In this document: positions 56,185 to 64,000 of the stretch, in pieces
Layout of the letters: every line of letters starts with the position of its first letter
How positions within the stretch are numbered: the stretch's first letter is position 1
Assembly (NCBI RefSeq): GCF_018449725.1
Contig: NZ_JAAVVC010000003.1
Span: 186,001-250,000, forward strand
DNA: 64,000 bases
Reading direction: 5' to 3'
Source: Pseudomonas sp. dw_612
GTDB lineage: Bacteria > Pseudomonadota > Gammaproteobacteria > Pseudomonadales > Pseudomonadaceae
The notes under the pieces: generated by a model
What the model was told of the DNA's origin: nothing
Database searches by the model: none
What the model saw: only the letters and a program-made list of their open reading frames with translations
Made by a program: the position numbers and the translations under genes

Positions 56185-57483
56185 ATGACCACAGCGCCCT
56201 CGAGCACTGCGCAGCCAACGCAATCCGTACGTCCGTTGACCCGCAACGATTACAAGACCTTGTCGCTGTCCGCCTTGGGTGGTGCGCTGGAGTTTTACGA
56301 CTTCATCATCTTCGTGTTCTTCGCCACCGTAGTCGGCAAGCTGTTCTTCCCGGCCGACATGCCCGAGTGGCTACGCCTGATGCAGACCTTCGGCATCTTC
56401 GCCGCCGGTTACCTGGCGCGTCCGCTGGGCGGCATTGTCATGGCGCACTTCGGCGACCTGCTGGGGCGCAAGAAGATGTTCACCCTGAGCATCTTCATGA
56501 TGGCCGTGCCGACCCTGATCATGGGCCTGCTGCCAACCTATGCGCAGATCGGCATGTGGGCGCCGATCCTGTTGCTGCTGATGCGCGTGATCCAGGGCGC
56601 GGCGATTGGCGGTGAAGTGCCCGGCGCGTGGGTCTTCGTTTCCGAACACGTGCCGCAGCGGCACATCGGCTATGCCTGCGGGACCCTGACCTGCGGCCTG
56701 ACGGCCGGTATCCTGCTCGGTTCGCTGGTGGCCACGGCGATCAACGGAATTTACACCCCGGTGGAAGTGGCGGATTACGCCTGGCGGATTCCGTTCCTGC
56801 TGGGCGGCGTGTTCGGCCTGTTCTCGGTGTACCTGCGCCGCTGGCTCCACGAGACCCCGGTGTTCGCCGAACTGCAACTGCGCAAGGCCCTGGCCGAAGA
56901 AGTGCCGCTGCGCGCGGTGTTGCGTGACCATCGCGGGGCGATCCTGATTTCCATGCTGCTGACCTGGCTGCTGTCCGCCGGCATCATCGTGATCATCCTG
57001 ATGACCCCGACCGTACTGCAAACCGTTTACCACTTCTCGCCGACCACCGCGTTGCAAGCGAACAGCCTGGCGATCGTGTTCCTGAGCCTGGGTTGCGTGG
57101 CGTCCGGTGCGCTGGCTGATCGCTTCGGCGCCGGCCGGGTGTTTGTGTTCGGCAGCGCGTTGCTGTTGCTGAGTTCGTGGACCTTCTACCACAGCCTGTT
57201 CAACCACCCCGATTGGCTGTTCCCGATGTACGCCGTGACCGGCTTGCTGGTCGGCACCATCGGCGCCGTGCCGTACGTGATGGTCAAGGCCTTCCCGGCG
57301 GTGGTGCGCTTCAGCGGCCTGTCGTTCTCCTACAACCTGGCCTACGCGATTTTTGGTGGGTTGACGCCGATGATCGTGACCTTGCTGCTGAAGGAGAGCC
57401 CGATGGGGCCTGCCTACTATGTGGCGATTATTTGCGGGGTTGGGATATTGGTCGGGGCTTATCTTTGGAAGAAGGGGCGTTAA
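56185..57483 (+). CDS. MFS transporter (metabolite:H+ symporter type)
   Basis: This 432-residue inner-membrane protein has twelve membrane segments. LGGALEFYDFIIFVFFATVVG near the start, GRPLGG-like ARPLGGIVMAHFGDLLGRKKMF (the MFS motif between TM2 and TM3) and GAAIGGEVPGAWVFVSEH place it with the sugar-porter/citrate-proline group of metabolite:proton symporters. ATG 56185 is chosen by homology of the N-terminus and a GAGAAG ten bases upstream. Substrate unknown, probably an organic acid or betaine-type compound. Confidence 0.9.
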   Translation: MTTAPSSTAQPTQSVRPLTRNDYKTLSLSALGGALEFYDFIIFVFFATVVGKLFFPADMPEWLRLMQTFGIFAAGYLARPLGGIVMAHFGDLLGRKKMFTLSIFMMAVPTLIMGLLPTYAQIGMWAPILLLLMRVIQGAAIGGEVPGAWVFVSEHVPQRHIGYACGTLTCGLTAGILLGSLVATAINGIYTPVEVADYAWRIPFLLGGVFGLFSVYLRRWLHETPVFAELQLRKALAEEVPLRAVLRDHRGAILISMLLTWLLSAGIIVIILMTPTVLQTVYHFSPTTALQANSLAIVFLSLGCVASGALADRFGAGRVFVFGSALLLLSSWTFYHSLFNHPDWLFPMYAVTGLLVGTIGAVPYVMVKAFPAVVRFSGLSFSYNLAYAIFGGLTPMIVTLLLKESPMGPAYYVAIICGVGILVGAYLWKKGR

Positions 57484-57511
57484 GCCGTTTCTTTCATTAA
57501 TAGCACTGGCC

Positions 57512-57607
57512 CCTTCGCGAGCAAGCCCGCTCCCACACTGACGCAATTGGACATATATTCTGTGCTCAGGCGCAGATCCAGTGTGGGAGCGGGCTTGCTC
57601 GCGAAGA
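57512..57607. repeat. REPIN
   Basis: Inverted REP pair between the MFS gene and the pstS promoter. Confidence 0.9.
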
Positions 57608-57647
57608 ACGATAACGCGGTAGTTCTGCAAAAAGATCGAATGGTGGC

Positions 57648-57676
57648 CTTTCATCCAATTGTCATATTTCAGCCAT
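57648..57676 (+). promoter_or_regulatory. Candidate Pho box of pstS
   Basis: Three 7-base half-sites spaced 11 bases apart, CTTTCAT (57648), TTGTCAT (57659) and CAGCCAT (57670), match the PhoB-binding consensus (CTGTCAT repeated every 11 bases). It lies 67 bases before the pstS ATG. Confidence 0.75.
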
Positions 57677-57742
57677 AGAGTGTTCACACGGCCTGCCAAT
57701 ACTTGGCCCCGAATAACACACCCTATCTGCTAGGAGTAAGGC

Positions 57743-58747
57743 ATGAAACTGAAGCGTTTGATGGCGGCAATGACTTTTGTCGCTGCTGGCGTTGCGACTG
57801 CCCACGCGGTAGCCGCTGGCGTTGACCCGTCAATTCCGGCTTACACCAAAGTCACCGGTGTCTCGGGCAACTTGTCCAGCGTTGGTTCCGACACTCTGGC
57901 CAACCTCATGACCCTGTGGGCTGAGAACTACAAAAAAGAATACCCGAACGTAAATATCCAGATTCAGGCCGCTGGCTCCGCCACTGCGCCACCTGCGTTG
58001 ACTGAAGGCACCTCTAACCTGGGCCCGATGAGCCGCAAAATGAAGGACACCGAACTGGCTGCCTTCGAGCAGAAGTACGGCTACAAGCCAACCGCTATCC
58101 CGGTTGCCGTGGACGCCCTGGCTGTCTTCGTACACAAAGACAACCCGATCCAGCACCTGACCATGGAACAAGTCGACGCGATCTTCTCGTCCACTCGTCT
58201 GTGCGGCGCTAAAACCGACGTGAAAACCTGGGGCGACCTGGGTGTGACCGGCGACCTGGCCAACAAGCCGGTTCAGCTGTTCGGTCGTAACTCGGTATCC
58301 GGCACCTACGGCTACTTCAAAGAAGAAGCCCTGTGCAAAGGCGACTACAAACCAAACGTCAACGAACAACCAGGCTCGGCTTCGGTCGTGCAGTCGATCA
58401 GCTCCTCGCTGAACGGCGTGGGTTACTCGGGCATCGGCTACAAAACCGCTAGCGTGAAAACCGTTGCTCTGTCGAAGAAAGGCAGCACCGAGTACATCGA
58501 AGACAGCGAAGAAAACGCACTGAACGGCAAATACCCGCTGTCGCGTTTCCTCTACGTTTACGTCAACAAAGCCCCGAACAAGCCTCTGGCCCCGCTGGAA
58601 GCCGAGTTCGTGAAACTGGTTCTGTCCAAACAGGGCCAGGAAGTTGTAGTGAAAGACGGCTACATCCCACTGCCGGCCAAGGTTGCTGCAAAAGCACTGG
58701 CTGACCTGGGTCTGGCGGAAGGCGGCGCTGAAGTCGCAAAAAAGTAA
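57743..58747 (+). CDS. pstS: Phosphate ABC transporter periplasmic binding protein PstS
   Basis: The 334-residue protein has a signal peptide ([24 protein letters not shown]) and phosphate-contacting loops [38 protein letters not shown] and GIGYKT. It is the high-affinity phosphate receptor, expressed under phosphate starvation. Codon use is biased to common codons (many AAA/AAC/CTG), as for highly expressed proteins. A GGGG-TACG-CCCC hairpin follows at 58758, which may separate pstS from pstC and give more pstS than pstCAB. Confidence 0.97.
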   Translation: MKLKRLMAAMTFVAAGVATAHAVAAGVDPSIPAYTKVTGVSGNLSSVGSDTLANLMTLWAENYKKEYPNVNIQIQAAGSATAPPALTEGTSNLGPMSRKMKDTELAAFEQKYGYKPTAIPVAVDALAVFVHKDNPIQHLTMEQVDAIFSSTRLCGAKTDVKTWGDLGVTGDLANKPVQLFGRNSVSGTYGYFKEEALCKGDYKPNVNEQPGSASVVQSISSSLNGVGYSGIGYKTASVKTVALSKKGSTEYIEDSEENALNGKYPLSRFLYVYVNKAPNKPLAPLEAEFVKLVLSKQGQEVVVKDGYIPLPAKVAAKALADLGLAEGGAEVAKK

Positions 58748-58778
58748 CACCCTAGGCCCGGGGTACGCCCCGGACCTG

Positions 58779-58878
58779 TGTAGGAGCTGACGAGGGGACC
58801 GAGGCTGCGATCTTTTGATCTTGTAGTTAAAAGCCAGATCAAAAGATCGCAGCCTCGGTTCCCTCGACAGCTCCTACA
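58779..58878. repeat. Inverted repeat, third repeat family, GACGAGGGG variant
   Basis: TGTAGGAGCTGACGAGGGGA...GGCTGCGATCTTTTGATC and its inverted copy, about 15 bases apart. It matches the element at 35357 but carries GACGAGGG in place of GCCGAAGG. It lies between pstS and pstC. Confidence 0.85.
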
Positions 58879-58938
58879 ACCCCAAAATTTCCGATCCTCT
58901 GCCAGTCCCGCTGGCGGCGGATTTGTTGCGTCACTGCA

Positions 58939-58956
58939 CTGTCATCTTTCTGTCAT
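58939..58956 (+). promoter_or_regulatory. Pho box of pstC
   Basis: CTGTCAT-CTTT-CTGTCAT is an exact two-half-site PhoB consensus, 23 bases before the pstC ATG. It gives pstCAB a PhoB-dependent promoter separate from that of pstS. Confidence 0.9.
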
Positions 58957-58978
58957 ACAGGATCGCTAGGGTGTGCGC

Positions 58979-61261
58979 ATGAATGATCTGGCCAATTCCA
59001 CCATGACTACGAATCCCCCCAAGCGGATTGACTTCAATACGCCTGAGTTGCAACGCAAGCGCCGCATTCGCGCGCTCAAAGATCGCCTGACCCGTTGGTA
59101 CGTCCTTATTGGCGGCCTCGCCGTCCTCGGCGCGATCACGTTGATCTTCTTCTTCCTTGCCTACGTGGTTGCGCCGCTGTTCCAGGGTGCCAGCCTGACC
59201 GCCAAGGACGCCATCACGCCGGCCTGGATTCAGGACGCCGGCAAGCCGTTGATGATCTCTCTGGAAGAACAGAACCAGGTCGCCATGCGCGTATCCGACA
59301 AAGGGCAGGCACTGTTCTTTGATATCGACAGTGGCGCCGAACTCCGACGCGTCGATTTGCCGATCCCGGCCGGGACCACCGTGACCTCCATCGGTGAAGA
59401 CCAGCCCGGTCATCCACTGGTAGTAGTAGGTCTGTCCAACGGCCAGGCTTTGGTGTTCCGTCACACCTATAAAGTCAGTTACCCGGACAACAAGAAAACC
59501 ATTTCGCCGGCCATCGATTACCCGTACGGCGACACCCCGATTGCGCTGAACGAGGCGGGCGGTGCGCTGGAGCACGTCAGCCTCAACGCCACGGACACCA
59601 CGCTGATGCTGGTCGGTTCGACGGGGGCGCAACTCAATGTGCTGTCGCTGACCAGCGAAGAAAACATGATGACCGGCGAAGTCACCAACGAGCAGAAGCG
59701 CATCGATCTGCCGCAAATGACCGAGCCGGTGAAGAACATCTTCGTCGACCCGCGCCAGCAATGGCTGTATGTGATCAACGGGCGTGCCCAGGCCGATGTG
59801 TTCAGCCTGCGCGACAAGAGCCTCAACGGTCGCTACAAGCTGCTCGAAAACGGCGACGCCGAAATTACCGCCAGTACCCAACTGCTGGGCGGTATCTCGC
59901 TGATCCTCGGCGACTCGAAAGGTGGCCTGGCCCAGTGGTTCATGGCCCGTGACCCGGATGGCGAGCTGCGCCTGAAGCAGATCCGTAACTTCCAGATGGG
60001 CACTACGCCGATCGTTGAAATCACCGCTGAAGAACGTCGCAAAGGTTTCATCGCCCTCGACGCTTCCGGCAAGCTCGGCGTGTTCCACAGCACCGCGCAC
60101 CGTACGTTGCTGGTCGATCAAGTGGTCGAAGGCCAGGGCGTTTTCGGTCTGTCGCCACGGGCCAACCGCGTGATTGTTGAGGCCGGCGGCAAGATTCAAC
60201 CGCTGCTGCTCGACAACCCGCACCCGGAAGTGTCGTGGAGCGCGTTGTGGAGCAAGGTCTGGTACGAGAACTACGACGAGCCTAAATACGTCTGGCAATC
60301 GACCGCCGCCAACACCGACTTCGAACCCAAGCTGAGCTTGTCTCCGCTGACCTTCGGTACCCTGAAAGCCGCGTTCTACGCCATGCTGCTGGCCGCGCCA
60401 CTGGCCGTCGCCGCAGCGATCTACACCGCGTACTTCATGGCCCCGGGCATGCGCCGCAAGGTCAAACCGGTGATCGAGCTGATGGAAGCGATGCCGACGG
60501 TGATCCTCGGTTTCTTCGCCGGCCTGTTCCTCGCACCGTATGTAGAAGGGCATTTGCCGGGCATCTTCAGCCTGCTGATGTTGCTGCCGATAGGCGTGCT
60601 GGTGGCCGGTTTCATCTTCAGCCGCCTGCCTGAGTCCATCCGCCTGAAAGTGCCGGACGGCTGGGAAGCCGCGATTCTGATCCCGGTGATTCTGTTTGTG
60701 GGCTGGTTGTCGCTGTACATGAGCCCGTACATGGAAACCTGGTTCTTTGGCGGCGACATGCGCATGTGGATCTCCCACGACCTGGGCATCACCTACGACC
60801 AGCGCAACGCATTGGTGGTTGGTCTCGCCATGGGCTTCGCGGTGATCCCGAACATCTACTCCATTGCCGAAGACGCCGTGTTCAGCGTGCCTCGCGGCCT
60901 GACCCTCGGTTCCCTGGCCCTCGGCGCCACGCCGTGGCAGACGATGACCCGCGTGGTGATCCTCACCGCCAGCCCGGGGATCTTCTCGGCGCTGATGATC
61001 GGCATGGGCCGCGCGGTCGGTGAAACGATGATTGTGCTGATGGCCACCGGTAACACCCCGGTCATGGAAATGAACCTGTTCGAAGGCCTGCGTACCCTGG
61101 CTGCCAACGTCGCGGTGGAAATGCCGGAGTCGGAAGTCGGCGGCAGCCACTACCGCGTGCTGTTCCTCTCGGCGCTGGTGCTGCTGTTGTTCACCTTCGT
61201 CATGAACACCCTCGCGGAACTGATTCGTCAGCGTCTGCGCAAGAAATACTCGTCGCTTTAA
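58979..61261 (+). CDS. pstC: Phosphate ABC transporter permease PstC (long form)
   Basis: This 760-residue protein is far longer than E. coli PstC (about 320). After one N-terminal membrane segment (about 40-65, VLGAITLIFFFLAYVVAPLF) comes a periplasmic domain of about 390 residues with beta-propeller-like repeats, then a permease domain (about 470-755) of six segments with the EAA-type loop GLTLGSLALGATPWQTMTRV. The long form is normal for pseudomonads. It forms the channel with PstA. The start is ATG 58979 with AGGGTG; GTG 58973 is in frame. Confidence 0.93.
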   Translation: MNDLANSTMTTNPPKRIDFNTPELQRKRRIRALKDRLTRWYVLIGGLAVLGAITLIFFFLAYVVAPLFQGASLTAKDAITPAWIQDAGKPLMISLEEQNQVAMRVSDKGQALFFDIDSGAELRRVDLPIPAGTTVTSIGEDQPGHPLVVVGLSNGQALVFRHTYKVSYPDNKKTISPAIDYPYGDTPIALNEAGGALEHVSLNATDTTLMLVGSTGAQLNVLSLTSEENMMTGEVTNEQKRIDLPQMTEPVKNIFVDPRQQWLYVINGRAQADVFSLRDKSLNGRYKLLENGDAEITASTQLLGGISLILGDSKGGLAQWFMARDPDGELRLKQIRNFQMGTTPIVEITAEERRKGFIALDASGKLGVFHSTAHRTLLVDQVVEGQGVFGLSPRANRVIVEAGGKIQPLLLDNPHPEVSWSALWSKVWYENYDEPKYVWQSTAANTDFEPKLSLSPLTFGTLKAAFYAMLLAAPLAVAAAIYTAYFMAPGMRRKVKPVIELMEAMPTVILGFFAGLFLAPYVEGHLPGIFSLLMLLPIGVLVAGFIFSRLPESIRLKVPDGWEAAILIPVILFVGWLSLYMSPYMETWFFGGDMRMWISHDLGITYDQRNALVVGLAMGFAVIPNIYSIAEDAVFSVPRGLTLGSLALGATPWQTMTRVVILTASPGIFSALMIGMGRAVGETMIVLMATGNTPVMEMNLFEGLRTLAANVAVEMPESEVGGSHYRVLFLSALVLLLFTFVMNTLAELIRQRLRKKYSSL

Positions 61262-61276
61262 GAAAGGTAGAAGTCT

Positions 61277-62947
61277 GTGAAACAGAACTCCCTGAATGGA
61301 TGGTTCAAGAGCGGCGCCCCCGGCGTCTGGATCAGCGGTGGCGCGGTGTCCATCGCGGTCATCATGACCATTGGTTTGCTGGCAGTGATTGCCGTGCGCG
61401 GTCTGGGCCATTTCTGGCCGGCCGACCTGATCCACGCTAATTACGACGTGCCGGGCCAGGCCAATCACCTCGTCATCGGCGAAGTGGTGCAGAAAGAAGA
61501 AGTGCCCCGCGAGCGTCTGAAAAGCGCTGGCCTGCCAGTGCCCGATGTCGGCCCGGAGTTCATGACCCGCGAGCTGATCAAGGTCGGCAACCGTGACTTG
61601 AACGGCAACGACTTCACCTGGATCGTCGGCGAGTGGCTGACGAAGCAGACAACGCCGCCAGAGTTGATGACCATCGAGCGTCGCGAGTGGGGCAACTTCT
61701 ACGGTTACCTGGTCAACGTCAAACAGGACGGCAAGGTGATCGCCGAGGGCGAAGCGGCGTGGCCGGAGTTGCAGGCGCGTGTCGATCGCGTCAACAAACT
61801 CGCGGCACAGCTCAAGACCCTGGAGAAATCCGATATCGGTGCGATCAACGCCGGTCTGGAACGCATCCGTCTGCACGGACGCAAACTGGAACTGGCCGGC
61901 AAACTGGACGCCACCGCGCAAGCCGACATGGACGCCGAAAAGGCTGAGCTGAATGCCCGTTACCAGGACATCGAAGCGCGTCTGAGCGACCTGCACGCCC
62001 AGTTCAACCGCGACAGCCTCACTGCTCGCGATGCCAACGGCAAAGAGATCGAAATCGGCATCGGCAAAGTGGTTCACGCCTACCAGCCGAATGCCATGGG
62101 CACTCTGACCAAGATCGGCTTCTACTTTGGCAAGGTCTGGGAATTCCTGTCCGACGACCCACGGGAAGCGAACACCGAAGGCGGGATCTTCCCGGCGATT
62201 TTCGGCACCGTGATGATGACCCTGATCATGGCGATGATCGTGACGCCGTTCGGCGTGCTGGCAGCGGTTTACTTGCGTGAATACGCCAAGCAGAACACGC
62301 TGACTCGGATCATCCGCATCGCCGTGAACAACCTGGCGGGCGTACCGGCCATTGTTTACGGGGTGTTCGGCCTGGGCTTCTTCGTCTACGTACTCGGCGG
62401 TTCGCTGGACCGGATCTTCTTCCCCGAAGCCTTGCCTGCGCCGACCTTCGGCACGCCGGGCCTGCTCTGGGCCTCGCTGACCCTGGCATTGCTGGCGGTG
62501 CCGGTGGTGATCGTGGCCACCGAAGAAGGCCTGGCGCGGATTCCTCGCACCGTGCGTGAGGGCTCGTTGGCCCTCGGCGCGACCAAGGCTGAAACGCTGT
62601 GGAAGATCGTGCTGCCAATGGCCAGCCCGGCGATGATGACCGGCATGATCCTCGCCGTGGCCCGCGCCGCCGGTGAAGTGGCGCCGCTGATGCTGGTGGG
62701 CGTGGTGAAACTGGCGCCGTCGCTGCCGGTGGATGGCAACTACCCGTACTTGCACCTTGACCAGAAAATCATGCACTTGGGCTTCCATATTTATGACGTC
62801 GGCTTCCAGAGCCCGAACGTCGAAGCGGCCCGACCGCTGGTGTATGCCACGGCGTTGCTGCTGGTGCTGGTGATCGCCACGTTGAACCTGTCGGCGGTCT
62901 ACATCCGCAACCACCTGCGCGAGAAGTACAAAGCGCTGGATAGTTAA
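61277..62947 (+). CDS. pstA: Phosphate ABC transporter permease PstA (long form)
   Basis: This 556-residue protein starts at GTG 61277 with AAAGGTAG upstream, 15 bases after pstC. After an N-terminal membrane segment (SIAVIMTIGLLAVIAVRGLG) comes a soluble region of about 250 residues, including a predicted coiled coil (LQARVDRVNKLAAQLKTLEK ... LDATAQADMDAEKAELNARY), then five or six membrane segments with VREGSLALGATKAETLWKIV as the EAA loop. E. coli PstA is about 296 residues, so the insert is extra. Partner of PstC. Confidence 0.94.
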   Translation: MKQNSLNGWFKSGAPGVWISGGAVSIAVIMTIGLLAVIAVRGLGHFWPADLIHANYDVPGQANHLVIGEVVQKEEVPRERLKSAGLPVPDVGPEFMTRELIKVGNRDLNGNDFTWIVGEWLTKQTTPPELMTIERREWGNFYGYLVNVKQDGKVIAEGEAAWPELQARVDRVNKLAAQLKTLEKSDIGAINAGLERIRLHGRKLELAGKLDATAQADMDAEKAELNARYQDIEARLSDLHAQFNRDSLTARDANGKEIEIGIGKVVHAYQPNAMGTLTKIGFYFGKVWEFLSDDPREANTEGGIFPAIFGTVMMTLIMAMIVTPFGVLAAVYLREYAKQNTLTRIIRIAVNNLAGVPAIVYGVFGLGFFVYVLGGSLDRIFFPEALPAPTFGTPGLLWASLTLALLAVPVVIVATEEGLARIPRTVREGSLALGATKAETLWKIVLPMASPAMMTGMILAVARAAGEVAPLMLVGVVKLAPSLPVDGNYPYLHLDQKIMHLGFHIYDVGFQSPNVEAARPLVYATALLLVLVIATLNLSAVYIRNHLREKYKALDS

Positions 62948-62963
62948 AGGTCGGCGCGGACCT

Positions 62964-63037
62964 TGTGGGAGCGGGCTTGCTCGCGAAGCTTTTGGCGGCT
63001 GTGAAGGCCCCTTCGCGAGCAAGCCCGCTCCCACAGT
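62964..63037. repeat. REPIN
   Basis: Inverted REP pair between pstA and pstB, inside the operon. A hairpin of this size in the message may stabilise the upstream part and lower pstB relative to pstCA. Confidence 0.9.
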
Positions 63038-63118
63038 AGTCCGCGTCCAGTCGAACATTTATTGGACATGCCGCGAAGCGGTGTTCCGAACCGAATTTGT
63101 TAGCACAGGGAGCCTCCC

Positions 63119-63952
63119 ATGCAGCACGAAGCACATACCCACGGCATCAACATGTCCGCCCTGGGCCGCGACAAACAGAGCCTGAGTCTCGAGCAGGAAA
63201 CCGTGGCCATTGAAGTGCCGGGCCTGAGTCTGTTCTACGGCGAGAAACAAGCGCTGTACGACGTCAGCATGAACATCCCGAAACAGCGCGTGACGGCTTT
63301 CATCGGCCCGTCCGGCTGCGGCAAGTCCACGCTGCTGCGGACCTTCAACCGCATGAACGATCTGGTGGACGGTTGCCGCGTCGAAGGCGCGATCAACCTC
63401 TACGGCAACAACATCTACCGCAAGGGCGAAGACGTGGCCGAGCTGCGTCGCCGCGTGGGCATGGTGTTCCAGAAGCCGAACCCGTTCCCGAAAACCATCT
63501 ACGAAAACGTGGTTTACGGCCTGCGCATCCAGGGCATCAACAAGAAGCGCATCCTCGATGAAGCCGTCGAGTGGGCGTTGAAAGGCGCGGCGCTGTGGGA
63601 CGAAGTCAAAGATCGCCTGCATGAATCGGCACTCGGCCTGTCCGGTGGTCAACAGCAACGTCTGGTGATCGCCCGCACCATCGCCGTGGAACCGGAAGTG
63701 CTGCTGCTCGACGAACCGTGCTCGGCCCTCGACCCGATTTCCACGCTGAAAGTCGAAGAGCTGATCTACGAACTGAAATCCAAGTTCACCATCGTGATCG
63801 TGACCCACAACATGCAACAGGCCGCGCGGGTTTCCGACTACACGGCGTTCATGTACATGGGCAAACTGGTGGAATTCGGCGACACCGACACGTTGTTCAC
63901 CAACCCGGCGAAGAAGCAGACCGAAGACTACATTACCGGTCGTTACGGCTAG
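63119..63952 (+). CDS. pstB: Phosphate ABC transporter ATPase PstB
   Basis: The 277-residue ATPase has Walker [10 protein letters not shown] near residue 64, the signature LSGGQQQRL, Walker [13 protein letters not shown] and H-loop VTHNMQQA, with the family-specific [18 protein letters not shown]. About 20 extra N-terminal residues precede the conserved core. It energises PstCA. phoU, the usual next gene, would begin past the right edge of the window. Confidence 0.97.
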   Translation: MQHEAHTHGINMSALGRDKQSLSLEQETVAIEVPGLSLFYGEKQALYDVSMNIPKQRVTAFIGPSGCGKSTLLRTFNRMNDLVDGCRVEGAINLYGNNIYRKGEDVAELRRRVGMVFQKPNPFPKTIYENVVYGLRIQGINKKRILDEAVEWALKGAALWDEVKDRLHESALGLSGGQQQRLVIARTIAVEPEVLLLDEPCSALDPISTLKVEELIYELKSKFTIVIVTHNMQQAARVSDYTAFMYMGKLVEFGDTDTLFTNPAKKQTEDYITGRYG

Positions 63953-64000
63953 CAGGGCAGCCGCAAGCTTCAAGCTGCAAGCGGCCAGAAAGACGCGGTG

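Noticed and set aside
58931-63058. A 1,375-codon open frame on the minus strand opposite pstC and pstA
   Set aside because: It is a high-GC shadow frame: His/Gln/Arg/Asp-rich with no domains, crossing two well-supported genes, an intergenic gap and a REPIN.

Overview
The window looks like a chromosomal segment of a fluorescent Pseudomonas (P. fluorescens group). This rests on the high GC, dense same-family REP/REPIN repeats between genes, and gene neighbourhoods that, from memory, match parts of the P. aeruginosa PAO1 chromosome to one side of oriC: the Zur-regulated zinc genes, pdxY, uvrD with a GGDEF/EAL gene, pycR-pycA-pycB, aspA, purEK and pstSCAB. No database search was run. No prophage, integrase, IS element, CRISPR array, tRNA or rRNA was recognised.

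Region 1 (about 565-11,800) is a zinc-starvation island. A leftward seven-gene operon with overlapping or nearly touching ends runs folE2, metal ABC transporter ATPase, permease and binding protein, gamma-carbonic anhydrase, dihydroorotase paralog, and a threonyl-tRNA-synthetase-like gene. Rightward lie an AMIN-domain amidase, two CobW/COG0523 GTPases and a DUF1826 gene, with two small exported Cys-containing proteins on the opposite strand. Two Zur-box-like palindromes (6728-6750 and 8440-8454) sit in the two divergent promoter regions. Most genes are paralogs that let the cell import, allocate or do without zinc. The ThrRS-like protein lacks the whole class II catalytic core.

Region 2 (11,800-29,600) is core chromosome: DUF3301, pdxY, an acyl-CoA thioesterase, a CPA2 antiporter, an SMI1/KNR4-like protein, a Tim44-domain protein, an EamA transporter, uvrD, a GGDEF/EAL signalling protein, an RpiR regulator, and the divergent pycR / pycAB anaplerotic locus.

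Region 3 (29,700-48,600) is more accessory: two tandem type V autotransporters, an amino-acid-type ABC permease and binding protein next to mmuM, two GNAT acetyltransferases and a PaiB-like protein divergent from a MocR regulator, an acetylpolyamine amidohydrolase with a polyamine-binding protein, an AraC regulator, an L-asparaginase and an alanine/glycine symporter. The MocR linker is encoded by a 12-bp tandem repeat that reads as a row of DnaA-box-like 9-mers.

Region 4 (48,900-64,000) is core again: aspA with a divergent LysR gene, purEK behind a structured leader, small envelope proteins, a mutarotase, a thioesterase, an MFS transporter, and the Pho-box-controlled pstS-pstC-pstA-pstB phosphate uptake genes. 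phoU is expected just past the right edge.
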